Of a stretch of 64,000 nucleotides of DNA, positions 16,432 through 24,327 are shown piece after piece (within the stretch, counting starts at the first letter, position 1; every line of letters starts with the position of its first letter). Made by a program: the position numbers and the translations under genes. The notes beneath the pieces are model-generated. The model worked only from the letters and a program-made list of their open reading frames with translations. It ran no database searches and was not told the DNA's origin. This DNA is from Pseudomonadota bacterium (GTDB lineage Bacteria; Pseudomonadota; Alphaproteobacteria; Sphingomonadales; Sphingomonadaceae): contig JAFAEG010000018.1 in assembly GCA_023424095.1 (NCBI GenBank), positions 1 to 64,000 on the forward strand. Direction: 5' to 3'.

Positions 16432-18651
16432 TCAGCCGCATTTCGAATAGCCGCACTCCAGGCAATTGTTGCAGCCCTCGACCCTGATCAGCGCCGCTTC
16501 GCCGCATTGCGGGCAGCAGGCGCGCGGCGCGGCGGCGCGGGGTGTGTCAGCGGCATCGGCGAGCGGCAGCTGCGGCTGCGCCAGGCCCATGTGGCGCTCG
16601 ATGATCCCGCCGATCGCCGCGAGCAGGGACGGCACATATTTGCTCTGCATCCAGGCCCCGCCGCGCGGGTCGAACACCGCCTTCAGCTCCTCGGCCACGA
16701 ACGACACGTCGCCGCCGCGGCGGAACACGGCCGAGATCATGCGCGTGACGCCCAGCGTCCAGGCATAATGCTCCATGTTCTTCGAGTTGATGAAAATCTC
16801 GAACGGCCGCCGGCCGGACGGCGTCTCGATGTCGTTGATCGTCACATAGAGGGCGTGCGCGCTGTCGGGCCATTTCAGCTTGTAGGTCGAGCCGGAGAGC
16901 GCGTCCGCGCGCGGGGCCAGCACGACTTCGAGCTCGCCGCCGGGCTCCTCCTTCTCCTCCACCTTCAGCACCGATCCGGTCACCGCGTTGGGCCGGTAGG
17001 TGGTGAGGCCCTTGCAGCCCAGATGATAGCCCTCGACATAGATGTCCTCGAAATCCTCGAAGCCGATATCCTCCGGGCAATTGACGGTCTTGGAGATCGA
17101 GCTGTCGACCAAAGCCTGCGCCGCCGCCTGCATGGCGAGGTGGTCGGACGGCTTCAGCGTCTGCGCGCTGACGAACAGCTGCCCGGGCGGCGGCTCGTCG
17201 CCCTTCAGGCGCTTCCAGACCGCCAGCGCGTGATCCTCCACCGCCTGCCCGCGCGTGCCGCCGTCCGGCTGGCGGATGCGCCGCTCATAGGCATAAGCGA
17301 AGACCGGCTCGATGCCGGAGGAGACGTTGCCGGCGAGCAGCGAGGTGGTGCCGGTTGGCGCGATCGAGGTCAGGCAGCCATTGCGCAGCCCATGCTCCGC
17401 GATCAGCGCGCGCGTCTCCTCGTCGAGCGCGCGCAGGTTCGGCGCGTCGAGGATGCGGGCGTCGTAGAGCGGGAACGGCCCTTTCTCGTCCGCCAGCAGC
17501 GCCGAGGCGCGATAGGCTTCCCGCTTGATGATCTCGAGCCATTGCTGGGTCTGCCGGACCGCCTCGCCGCCGCCATAGGTCTTGCCGCAGAAGAGCAGGG
17601 CGTCGGCGAGGCCGGTGATGCCGAGGCCGATCCGGCGCTTCGCCTTCGCCTCCGCCTCCTGCCGGGCAAGCGGATAAAGCGAAATGTCGATCACATTGTC
17701 GAGCAGCCGGACCGCCGTCCTGGTGACCGCCGCCAGCTCCGCCTCGTCGATGGCGGCATCCGCCTCGAACGGCCGCTCCACCAGCCCGGCGAGGTTGATC
17801 GAGCCAAGCAGGCAGGCGCCGTAGGGCGGCAGCATCTGCTCGCCGCACGGATTGCTGGCGCTGATCGCCTCGCAATAGCCAAGGTTGTTGGCCTGATTGA
17901 CGCGATCGACGAAGATCACGCCCGGCTCGGCGCTATCATAAGTGGCGCGCATCAGCCGTTCCCACAATTCGCGCGCGCGGATGGTGCGGCTGACCTTCCC
18001 GCCGAAGACGAGCGGCCAGTCCCCATCAGCCCCGAGCGCGCTCATGAAGGCGTCGGTCACCAGCACCGAGAGGTTGAAGTTGCGCAGACGCGCCGGGTCG
18101 CGCTTGGCGTCGATGAAGGCTTCGATGTCCGGATGATCGATGCGCAGGCAGCCCATCATCGCACCCCGCCGCTGGCCAGCCGAATGGACCGTGCGGCACA
18201 TCGCGTCCCAGCAATCCATGAAGGACAAGGGCCCGGAGGCGTGAGCGCCGACGCCGAGGACCGGGCTGCCGTCGGGGCGGATGGTGGAGAAATCCATGCC
18301 GACGCCGCCGCCCTGCTGCATGGTCAGCGCCGCCTCGCGCAGATGCTCGAAAATGCCGTCGAGGCTGTCGGGAATGGTGCCCATTACGAAGCAGTTGAAC
18401 AAGGTGACGGCGCGGCCCGTCCCGGCGCCGGCGAGGATGCGGCCGGCGGGAATGAAGCGAAAGCCCTCGACCACGTCGAAGAAGCGATCGGCCCAGAAGG
18501 TGCGCATGTCCGGCGTCTCGGCTTCTGCCGCGGCGGCGGCGACCCGGCGGGCGGTCGCGGCGAAATCCTCGTCCCCCTGCCCGTCGCCGGGGCGGTAGCG
18601 ATATTTGGCGGTCCAGATTTCCTCGGCAAGTGCGACGTCGAACGCCATCAT
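16432..18651 (-). CDS. nrdJ: Adenosylcobalamin-dependent (class II) ribonucleoside-diphosphate reductase
   Basis: A 739-aa enzyme making deoxyribonucleotides with a B12-generated thiyl radical, so it works with or without oxygen. Seen: FNCFVMGTIPDS, the active-site loop SNPCGEQMLP, the APTGTTS phosphate-binding segment, and a C-terminal zinc-ribbon-like tail CCPQCGE...CNNCLECGYSKCG that also carries the redox cysteines. AAGGAGG lies just before two in-frame ATGs (18651, 18648); the second has better spacing. An FNR-like palindrome at 18702-18715 is centred about 57 bases upstream. Its place inside the nitrate island suggests it keeps DNA synthesis going under denitrifying or low-oxygen conditions. 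Confidence 0.95.
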   Translation of the reverse strand: MMAFDVALAEEIWTAKYRYRPGDGQGDEDFAATARRVAAAAAEAETPDMRTFWADRFFDVVEGFRFIPAGRILAGAGTGRAVTLFNCFVMGTIPDSLDGIFEHLREAALTMQQGGGVGMDFSTIRPDGSPVLGVGAHASGPLSFMDCWDAMCRTVHSAGQRRGAMMGCLRIDHPDIEAFIDAKRDPARLRNFNLSVLVTDAFMSALGADGDWPLVFGGKVSRTIRARELWERLMRATYDSAEPGVIFVDRVNQANNLGYCEAISASNPCGEQMLPPYGACLLGSINLAGLVERPFEADAAIDEAELAAVTRTAVRLLDNVIDISLYPLARQEAEAKAKRRIGLGITGLADALLFCGKTYGGGEAVRQTQQWLEIIKREAYRASALLADEKGPFPLYDARILDAPNLRALDEETRALIAEHGLRNGCLTSIAPTGTTSLLAGNVSSGIEPVFAYAYERRIRQPDGGTRGQAVEDHALAVWKRLKGDEPPPGQLFVSAQTLKPSDHLAMQAAAQALVDSSISKTVNCPEDIGFEDFEDIYVEGYHLGCKGLTTYRPNAVTGSVLKVEEKEEPGGELEVVLAPRADALSGSTYKLKWPDSAHALYVTINDIETPSGRRPFEIFINSKNMEHYAWTLGVTRMISAVFRRGGDVSFVAEELKAVFDPRGGAWMQSKYVPSLLAAIGGIIERHMGLAQPQLPLADAADTPRAAAPRACCPQCGEAALIRVEGCNNCLECGYSKCG

Positions 18652-18701
18652 TCCCTCCTTGGGTTGGGGAGGAAGGCTATCCGGCCGCGAGACAGGGCGA
18701 A

Positions 18702-18715
18702 TTGATCTGGCTCAT
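18702..18715. promoter_or_regulatory. Half-conserved FNR-type box before nrdJ
   Basis: TTGATCTGGCTCAT has a perfect left half-site and a weaker right one (CTCAT against ATCAA). Its spacer CTGG is the same as in the box at 20013-20026. It lies in the 95-base gap between nrdJ and nnrS, centred about 57 bases before the nrdJ start, which suggests anaerobic induction of nrdJ. Confidence 0.6.
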
Positions 18716-18746
18716 CGCGGGCGGGTTCGGCGCCAGCTCTGTCCTG

Positions 18747-19916
18747 CTACGGCTTGCCGTCCGGGCGAGGGCCGAGCAGCAGCGGGCCGTAGACGATCAG
18801 GAACAGCAGGAAGGCGGCGCCCCAGGCAAGCGCCGAGATCTGCATCCCCACCGTATAGCCGACCAGGCCAAGCGGTGCGATGACCCGCAGCAGCGCTCCG
18901 GCCGTGACGAAGAGGTAGATCATCACGGTCGCCGGGCAGGCGCGCAGCTCCCGGCCGGTATGGCCGAGCGTGGCGCGGGTCATGACCGCCAGGATCATCG
19001 TCGCCATCGCGCCCGCGGTCAGCGCGTGGATCGCGGCCGAGCCGGGGACGGCCGTGCTGAGCAGGGAAAGACCCAGCAGCGCGAGCCCGGCGGGCACCCA
19101 GGCATAGCCGACGTGGAGGATGAGGACGAGCGGATCGCGCGTCGTCCCGAGCCCCCGCCAGCGCGCCAGCCGCATCGCCTGGAGCAAGGCGGCGGCGCAC
19201 AGCAGCCAGCCCGCGATCCGGTTCGACGGCAAGGCGACCCAGGCGACGAGCGCGGCCGCGGTCGCGGCGAGCACGAGCATGTCGAACCGGATCGGCTGTC
19301 CCGGGAGCCCCTCCTTCACGCCCTGCTTGACCAGCCAGTTGCGGGTGAAGGACGGGATGATCCGGCCGCCGATCAGGGAGATCATCAACACGACCAGCGC
19401 GATGCCCGGCCGCCAGCCGAGCCCCTGATCGGCGATCAACCCGGCATTGGCGGCGTGGTCGAGGGCACTGGCGATGCCGAAGAGCAGGACGAGCCCGACG
19501 ATCGGCAAATTGCGGTTGTTCGCCGCGAGGACCTCGCGGGCGGCCAGTCCGGCGACCACGAGATAGAAGCCGACATCGAGCGCCGCCGCGAGCCCTGCTC
19601 CGACCCGTGCCGAGAAGAGGATTGCGAGTCGCGCCGCCAGCCACAGCGCCGTCAAAGCGGCAAGCGGTGTCCCCGCGATCGGCAGCCGGCCGGTCCAGTT
19701 CGGAATGGCGGTGAGCAGGAAGCCGACCACGACCGCGCCGACGAAACCGAACAGCATTTCGTGCCGGTGCCAGGCCAGCGGCTCGAACGCGCTCGGTAGA
19801 TGCACGGCGCCCGCCAGGCTCGTCAGCCACAGCGCCAGCGCGATGATCGCCCAGGCTGCCCCGGCAAGGAAGAAGGGCCGGAAGCCGCCGCGCAGGAAAG
19901 CCGGTGCCGCCGCCAT
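18747..19916 (-). CDS. nnrS: NnrS-family multi-span heme/copper membrane protein
   Basis: A protein of about 389 aa with about 12 hydrophobic segments. Seen: GGFRPFFLAGA at the N-terminus, WHRHEMLFGFVGAVVVGFLLTA and NWTGRLP, the conserved NnrS signatures (His-rich WHxHEM), and MTRATLGHTGREL near the C-terminus. NnrS proteins are found with denitrification and NO-stress genes and protect against nitrosative stress; the molecular activity is not settled. The start is uncertain: TTG 19961, ATG 19940 and ATG 19916 are in frame. ATG 19916 is preferred because GAGG lies 9 bases upstream and the protein then starts MAAAPAFLRGGF, as in relatives. An FNR box lies about 100 bases upstream. Confidence 0.9.
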   Translation of the reverse strand: MAAAPAFLRGGFRPFFLAGAAWAIIALALWLTSLAGAVHLPSAFEPLAWHRHEMLFGFVGAVVVGFLLTAIPNWTGRLPIAGTPLAALTALWLAARLAILFSARVGAGLAAALDVGFYLVVAGLAAREVLAANNRNLPIVGLVLLFGIASALDHAANAGLIADQGLGWRPGIALVVLMISLIGGRIIPSFTRNWLVKQGVKEGLPGQPIRFDMLVLAATAAALVAWVALPSNRIAGWLLCAAALLQAMRLARWRGLGTTRDPLVLILHVGYAWVPAGLALLGLSLLSTAVPGSAAIHALTAGAMATMILAVMTRATLGHTGRELRACPATVMIYLFVTAGALLRVIAPLGLVGYTVGMQISALAWGAAFLLFLIVYGPLLLGPRPDGKP

Positions 19917-20012
19917 CCTCGATCGCCTCAGCGCCAGCATTCGCTCGCCACGAGTCTCCAAAGCTTTGCTCCCGAAAGAATGTCAGCATGCGCCGCACGG
20001 CGCCGCGCGCAA

Positions 20013-20026
20013 TTGATCTGGCTCAA
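20013..20026. promoter_or_regulatory. FNR box shared by nnrS and a divergent membrane-protein gene
   Basis: TTGATCTGGCTCAA matches TTGAT-N4-ATCAA in 9 of 10 positions. Its centre is 66 bases before the ATG at 20086 on the plus strand and about 103 bases before the preferred nnrS start (about 58 before the longest one). It could serve both genes. Confidence 0.75.
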
Positions 20027-20085
20027 TTCGACGCCAACCGGCCGCGCTAGGGACGCCTTGTTCACCGGTATGGAGGAGCGGGCCG

Positions 20086-20610
20086 ATGCGTCACGAACGA
20101 GTTTTGGACAAGACCAGCTACGAGCAGGTGAGCGTCGCTGCGGTCTGGCCGGCCGCCCCTAAGACTGTGCACCTGCCGTCCATTGAGGTCGATGAGGTCG
20201 CGCGAGGCGCGGCCTTGGCTCCGGTGCCGGCACCCGGCCAGAATGAAGCCCCGGTTTCCACGCCCGCGGCCCCCGACCTGCCGGCGGCAGTCGGCGTGCT
20301 GATCGTCGCGTCCTATGTGGCTCTGATCGGCGCCTTTTTCGTGGCCATGGCGGGCTCGGCGGAGTCGGTCTTCGCGATCACGATCAGCGCGCTGTTCCTC
20401 GTCGCCTTCTTCACCGTGCCTCGGCTCTTTCTCGCGGTGGAGCCCAAGGCCGGGCGCCGGCCGAGCTTCGACCGCTTCATGCGCGAAGGACTGGATACGC
20501 TGACGGGACGCAATACGGGTGCGGCGGTACTCGTCCAGATGCTTCTCGTGCCCGTGTCGCTGACGTTCGCGGTGCTGGTGATGGGCATCGCCGCCGCCAT
20601 CTATTTGTAG
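20086..20610 (+). CDS. Unknown membrane protein in the nitrate island
   Basis: A 174-aa protein. The first 65 residues are soluble and proline/alanine-rich. They are followed by two adjacent membrane segments (AVGVLIVASYVALIGAFFVA and the AITISALFLVAFFTV stretch) and a third at the C-terminus (TFAVLVMGIAAAIYL). GGAGGAG lies 7 bases before the ATG. The FNR box at 20013-20026 sits about 66 bases upstream, so it is probably co-induced with nnrS. No family recognised; similar genes next to nitrate/NnrS loci would support a role in anaerobic membrane physiology. Confidence 0.65.
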   Translation: MRHERVLDKTSYEQVSVAAVWPAAPKTVHLPSIEVDEVARGAALAPVPAPGQNEAPVSTPAAPDLPAAVGVLIVASYVALIGAFFVAMAGSAESVFAITISALFLVAFFTVPRLFLAVEPKAGRRPSFDRFMREGLDTLTGRNTGAAVLVQMLLVPVSLTFAVLVMGIAAAIYL

Positions 20611-20907
20611 GGTCGTTCGCCCACGCTTTCTGACCAACGTTTCCCTGAAGTGAAGCGAGGGGCTTTCAACGGATCTATTCTCCGCACGTCTCCAGTCGCG
20701 GGGCAAGCCAAGGTGGAGAGTCGTTCGCCGCGGACTGCCTCCACCGCCACTGACCCGATCAACTCTGCCCCGCCCACTGGGCGGAGTGGCGGAATGGCGC
20801 GAAACGTTGGCCTTCTTCTATCGAAACTGGATCGTGCCCTCTTCAAGGCAAACGTCGGGAAAGCGCCAGCGGTTATTTGGCTCCGGTCCCGAAGGCTTCC
20901 ATCATGC
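20611..20907. other. Intergenic boundary between nitrate island and catabolic island
   Basis: A 297-base stretch between convergent genes without convincing coding potential. It contains the left copy of a dispersed repeat (20733-20848). No terminator hairpin with a T-run was seen. Confidence 0.55.
20733..20848. repeat. Dispersed ~115-bp repeat, left copy
   Basis: The segment from GACTGCCTCCACCGCCAC through GGAATGGCGCGAAACG to CGAAACTGGATCGTGCCC aligns with 55308-55424. The first ~73 bases match at roughly four positions in five, the remainder more loosely. Read on the minus strand, both copies encode similar peptides (FRAIPPLRPVGGAEL versus FRAIPARRPAAGAEL), but neither is a convincing gene. 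The two copies bracket the 34-kb acyl-CoA catabolic region. Confidence 0.6.
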
Positions 20908-21834
20908 CTACTTCGCGCTCGGCTCGGGCTTGTTTGAGGCCATATCGGCCTCGTCCCACCATGGAAAACCGGGAGGCAGATCGGCCGGGATTCGATCGGG
21001 GAAAGCTGGAGCGCGTCGGTCGATGAATGCGCCCACGCCTTCGCGCGTATCGGCCGATTGACCGCGTTCGTACATCAGCCGGCTCTCGACGATGTGTGCG
21101 GGCTCTGGCCCGCGCTCGGCGGCAAGCCGCCAGAGCATCTGGCGGGTGAGCGCGACGGAGACGGGGGCGGCGTTGGCGGCGATCTCGCGGGCGATCTCGC
21201 GGGCGGCTTCGAGCAAATTCTCAGGAGCATGAACCGAGCGGATCAGGCCGGCGGCTTGCGCCTCTTCGGCGGCGACCATCCGGCCGGTGAAGCACCATTC
21301 CAAGGCGGTCGAGAGCGGCACCGCGCGCGGAAGGAACCAGGACGAGGCGGTCTCGGGCACGACGCCGCGCCGGGCAAAGACGAAGCCGAAGCGGGCGCTT
21401 GGGGAGGCGAGACGGATGTCCATCGGCAGCAATATTGTCGCCCCGAAGCCGACGGCCGGGCCGTTCACCGCCGCGATCACCGGCTTCAGGCAGCGGAAGA
21501 TGCGCAGCGCCACCGTTCCGCCGGCATCGCGGATCAAATCATGATTGGGGTTGCCGTGCTCATCAAAGGCGCCTGCCTCGCTGGCCTTCCAAACCGAGGA
21601 GGCTTTGGCGTCGAACGTCTCCGCGCCACCGGACAAATCGGCTCCGGCGGAAAAGGCGCGGCCGGCGCCGGTGACGATGATCGCGCGGACGTCCTCGTCC
21701 GCATCGGCGCGATCGAGGGCGGCGAGCAAAGCATCGACCATCGGTCGGTTGAAGGCGTTCAGCACCTCCGGCCGGTTCAGCGTGATCGTGGCGACGTGAT
21801 CGGCGACGGCGTAGAGGATCGGGTCCGCGCTCAT
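20908..21834 (-). CDS. Enoyl-CoA hydratase/isomerase (crotonase fold)
   Basis: A 308-aa crotonase. Seen: LNRPEVLNAFN near residue 20, the oxyanion-hole segment AFSAGADLSGG near 65, GPAVGFGATILLPMDIRLA, and FARRGVVPETASSWFLPR, which contains the glutamate expected of an active hydratase. It catalyses addition of water to (or double-bond shift in) an enoyl-CoA. It is the last gene of a six-gene operon that begins with the thiolase at 27747; the SDR gene before it ends 4 bases upstream. ATG 21834 (MSADPILYAV) is chosen because the longer reading would overlap the SDR gene. Confidence 0.88.
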   Translation of the reverse strand: MSADPILYAVADHVATITLNRPEVLNAFNRPMVDALLAALDRADADEDVRAIIVTGAGRAFSAGADLSGGAETFDAKASSVWKASEAGAFDEHGNPNHDLIRDAGGTVALRIFRCLKPVIAAVNGPAVGFGATILLPMDIRLASPSARFGFVFARRGVVPETASSWFLPRAVPLSTALEWCFTGRMVAAEEAQAAGLIRSVHAPENLLEAAREIAREIAANAAPVSVALTRQMLWRLAAERGPEPAHIVESRLMYERGQSADTREGVGAFIDRRAPAFPDRIPADLPPGFPWWDEADMASNKPEPSAK

Positions 21835-21838
21835 CGGC

Positions 21839-22735
21839 TCACGAACGCTTCGTCCGGTCGCGGACGTCGGCCTCGCGGATGCGGGCGCGGGCGGTGTCCC
21901 AATCCGCATCGCTCCAGGTGGAGAGCGCGCTGAAATTGCCGCCGGTGGCCAGCAAGGCGCCGCCGTCGATGGCGATGGTCTGGCCGGTCAGGAAGTCAGC
22001 GCCCGGCGCCATCAGAAAGCAGGCGAGGTTGGCGAGTTCATGCATCTCGCCCGTGCGACGCGCCGGAATGGCGGCGACGGTCGCCTCCGCCATGCCTTTG
22101 TCCGGGAAGAGACGCTCCCAGGCGCCTTCGGTCGGAAACAGTCCTGGTGCGATGCAGTTCAGCCGGATGCGACGGGGACCCCATTCGACCGCGAGGGATT
22201 CGGTCATCGTCTTCACCGCCGCCTTTGCCATGGCAGAGGGGACGGTGAAGGGCGAACCGTTCCAAACCCAGGTGGCGACGATCGAGAGGATGGCGCCGGG
22301 GCGGTCCTCGGCGATCCAGCGGCGCCCGGCTTCGAGCGTCACGTTGAACGTGCCGCGATGCACGATGCGCGAGATTGCGTCGAAGCCGCGCATCGACAGG
22401 GTCTCGGTGCGGCTCAGGAAATTGCCGGCGGCGTTGTTGACCAGGCCGGTGAGGGGGTGATCGGACCAGATCGCATCCATCATCGCTGTGATCGCGGTCT
22501 CGTCGCTGATGTCGCAGACATGAGAACGGGCCCGGCCGCCGCCGAGCGCGTTCAGCGCCTCGACCGCTTCGTCGAGCACGCCGCCCCGGCGGCCGCAAAT
22601 TGCTATGTCGGCGCCCAACCGCGCGAAGGCTTCGGCGAGCACGCGGCCCAGCCCGCTGCCGCCGCCCGTGACCAGGATATGCTGGCCGGCCAGCGCATCC
22701 GACGGAAACATCAGACGGCCGGCGTCGAACGTCAT
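21839..22735 (-). CDS. 2,4-dienoyl-CoA reductase-like SDR
   Basis: A 298-aa short-chain dehydrogenase. The dinucleotide motif is VTGGGSGLG (about 22-30) and the NNAAGN motif follows near 100. The usual YxxxK catalytic motif is replaced by VPSAMAKAAVK, with no tyrosine. This matches mitochondrial-type 2,4-dienoyl-CoA reductases (DECR1), which reduce dienoyl-CoA with NADPH and use PSAxAK at this point. It therefore probably removes double bonds of unsaturated acyl-CoAs in this pathway. Its start abuts the stop of the upstream enoyl-CoA hydratase gene (22736). Confidence 0.82.
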   Translation of the reverse strand: MTFDAGRLMFPSDALAGQHILVTGGGSGLGRVLAEAFARLGADIAICGRRGGVLDEAVEALNALGGGRARSHVCDISDETAITAMMDAIWSDHPLTGLVNNAAGNFLSRTETLSMRGFDAISRIVHRGTFNVTLEAGRRWIAEDRPGAILSIVATWVWNGSPFTVPSAMAKAAVKTMTESLAVEWGPRRIRLNCIAPGLFPTEGAWERLFPDKGMAEATVAAIPARRTGEMHELANLACFLMAPGADFLTGQTIAIDGGALLATGGNFSALSTWSDADWDTARARIREADVRDRTKRS

Positions 22736-23512
22736 CTAGCGGCCGCTGCGCGCGAGAAAGGCGCGTAGCAGCGCCATCGTCTCCGGCCTTGCGGCGGAGG
22801 CGGCGATGGTGCGCTCTTCGGCCGCGAGCTGATCGTCGAGGCTGGCCGTGAGCGCGCCGCGCATCAGGCGCTTCAGCGTGCCGAGCGTGCCGGGGGGCAT
22901 GCCGCGCAGCTTGTCGAGAAGCTTGCCGACTTCTCCGTCCAGCTCGGCATCGGCATGGACCCGCGAGACCAGGCCGATGCGCAGGGCGTCCTCGGCGGTC
23001 AGCACGGGGTTCAGCGCAAGGATGTCAAAGGCGCGCTGATAACCGAGCGCGCGGGTGAGGAAGAAGGTCGCGCCGCCATCGGGGGTCAGGCCGGTGCGGG
23101 TGAAGGCCGCGCAGACCCGCATGGACTCTCCGGCGATGGCGATATCGGCGAGGCTGAGCAGACTGACCGCGCCGCCGGCCACCATGCCGCGCGCGGCGAC
23201 GACGACGGGCGCCTTCGCGCGGGCAAGCGCGGAAATGCCGACATGGAAGGTGGCCGACATTTTGAGGACGTGCGCCTCGACATCGTCGGCATGGGCCAGG
23301 AATTCGTCGATGTCGCCGCCGACGGAGAACAAATCGCCTTCGGCGTCGATGAGAATGGCTGCGAGCGCGTCGGACTGGGCGTCGCAGACGAGGGCGGCGT
23401 CGGCGAATGCCTGGGTGAAAGCCGAATCGACGGCGTTACGGCGCTCCGGCGCGGCGAGGCGCAGATGGGCGACCCGGTCCCTGATGCTGAGATCGATGCG
23501 ATGTTCGCTCAT
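22736..23512 (-). CDS. Enoyl-CoA hydratase/isomerase, PaaG-like
   Basis: A 258-aa crotonase-fold protein. Seen: the oxyanion segment LFSVGGDIDEF, GMVAGGAVSLLSLADIAIA, and FTRTGLTPDGGATFFLTRALG. The TPDGGATFFL segment is typical of delta3-delta2 isomerases (PaaG/ECI) more than of hydratases, since the second catalytic Glu is Asp there. It may move a double bond before the dienoyl reductase acts. It overlaps the preceding SDR gene by 1 base and abuts the next. Confidence 0.86.
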   Translation of the reverse strand: MSEHRIDLSIRDRVAHLRLAAPERRNAVDSAFTQAFADAALVCDAQSDALAAILIDAEGDLFSVGGDIDEFLAHADDVEAHVLKMSATFHVGISALARAKAPVVVAARGMVAGGAVSLLSLADIAIAGESMRVCAAFTRTGLTPDGGATFFLTRALGYQRAFDILALNPVLTAEDALRIGLVSRVHADAELDGEVGKLLDKLRGMPPGTLGTLKRLMRGALTASLDDQLAAEERTIAASAARPETMALLRAFLARSGR

Positions 23513-24327
23513 CAGGCGCTCCCCGCGGCGCGCTGGCGGATCGCGTCCAGCATCGCCGCGCCTTGCGCTGTCAGCGCCACCGCCGCGCGCCGGTCCTCGC
23601 TCCTGAGCAAGGCGGAATCCTTCTGCTTAGCGGTGAAGACATGGAGCGGCCCGCTGCCCAGCTGCGCCAGCGCCTCAGCCGCCAGTTCGGTGGGATCGGC
23701 TAGGCCCGGCACGGCCATGCCCAGGCTACGCCGCAACGTCGGGGTGTCGGCCCCGCCCAGCACGAAGGCCATCGCGTCGATTCCGTGCGGGCGCAGCTCC
23801 TCCCACAGGCCTTCGGCGAAGACATGGACGAACGCCTTGGCGCCCGCATAGGCCGCGATGCGCGGCGACCCCGCGAAGCCCGCCATCGATCCGACCAGCA
23901 AGACACCGCCGCGGCCCCTTTCGCGCATCGGCCTGGCGAAATGGTGGATCAAGGCGGCCGGAGCGAGAATGTTGAGCGCGACGACCATTTCGGTTCGGGC
24001 AAGATCGGGATCGTCGAGGAAATCGCCGAAACGCGCTTCCGACCCGGCGTTGCAGACGAGGAGGCCTATTTCAAGATTCTCGCCGGCGGCGGCGATGGCC
24101 GAGATCCCGGCGGGGTCGCACAGGTCCGCCGCAACGGTGCGCACCTCGACGCCATGCTGCCTGCGAAGCGAATCGGCCATTTCCTCCAGCGGCTCCGGCC
24201 GCCGCGCCGCGAGCAGCAGGTTGACGCCGTCGGCCGCGATGCGCGCGGCGAATGCGGCGCCCAGTCCGTCCGACCCCCCGGCGACCAGCGCCCAGGGGCC
24301 GTAGCGATCGAGGCTCTTGCCGGTCAC
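23512..24327 (-). CDS. Short-chain dehydrogenase/reductase
   Basis: A 271-aa classical SDR with VAGGSDGLG (nucleotide binding), VCNAGS, a Ser-Tyr-Lys triad in LLVGSMAGFAGSPRIAAYAGAK, and an AMAFVLGGADTPTL segment after the active site. It likely oxidises a hydroxyacyl-CoA or alcohol intermediate; substrate not determinable. ATG at 24327 overlaps the fadJ stop by 4 bases. Confidence 0.85.
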   Translation of the reverse strand: MTGKSLDRYGPWALVAGGSDGLGAAFAARIAADGVNLLLAARRPEPLEEMADSLRRQHGVEVRTVAADLCDPAGISAIAAAGENLEIGLLVCNAGSEARFGDFLDDPDLARTEMVVALNILAPAALIHHFARPMRERGRGGVLLVGSMAGFAGSPRIAAYAGAKAFVHVFAEGLWEELRPHGIDAMAFVLGGADTPTLRRSLGMAVPGLADPTELAAEALAQLGSGPLHVFTAKQKDSALLRSEDRRAAVALTAQGAAMLDAIRQRAAGSA

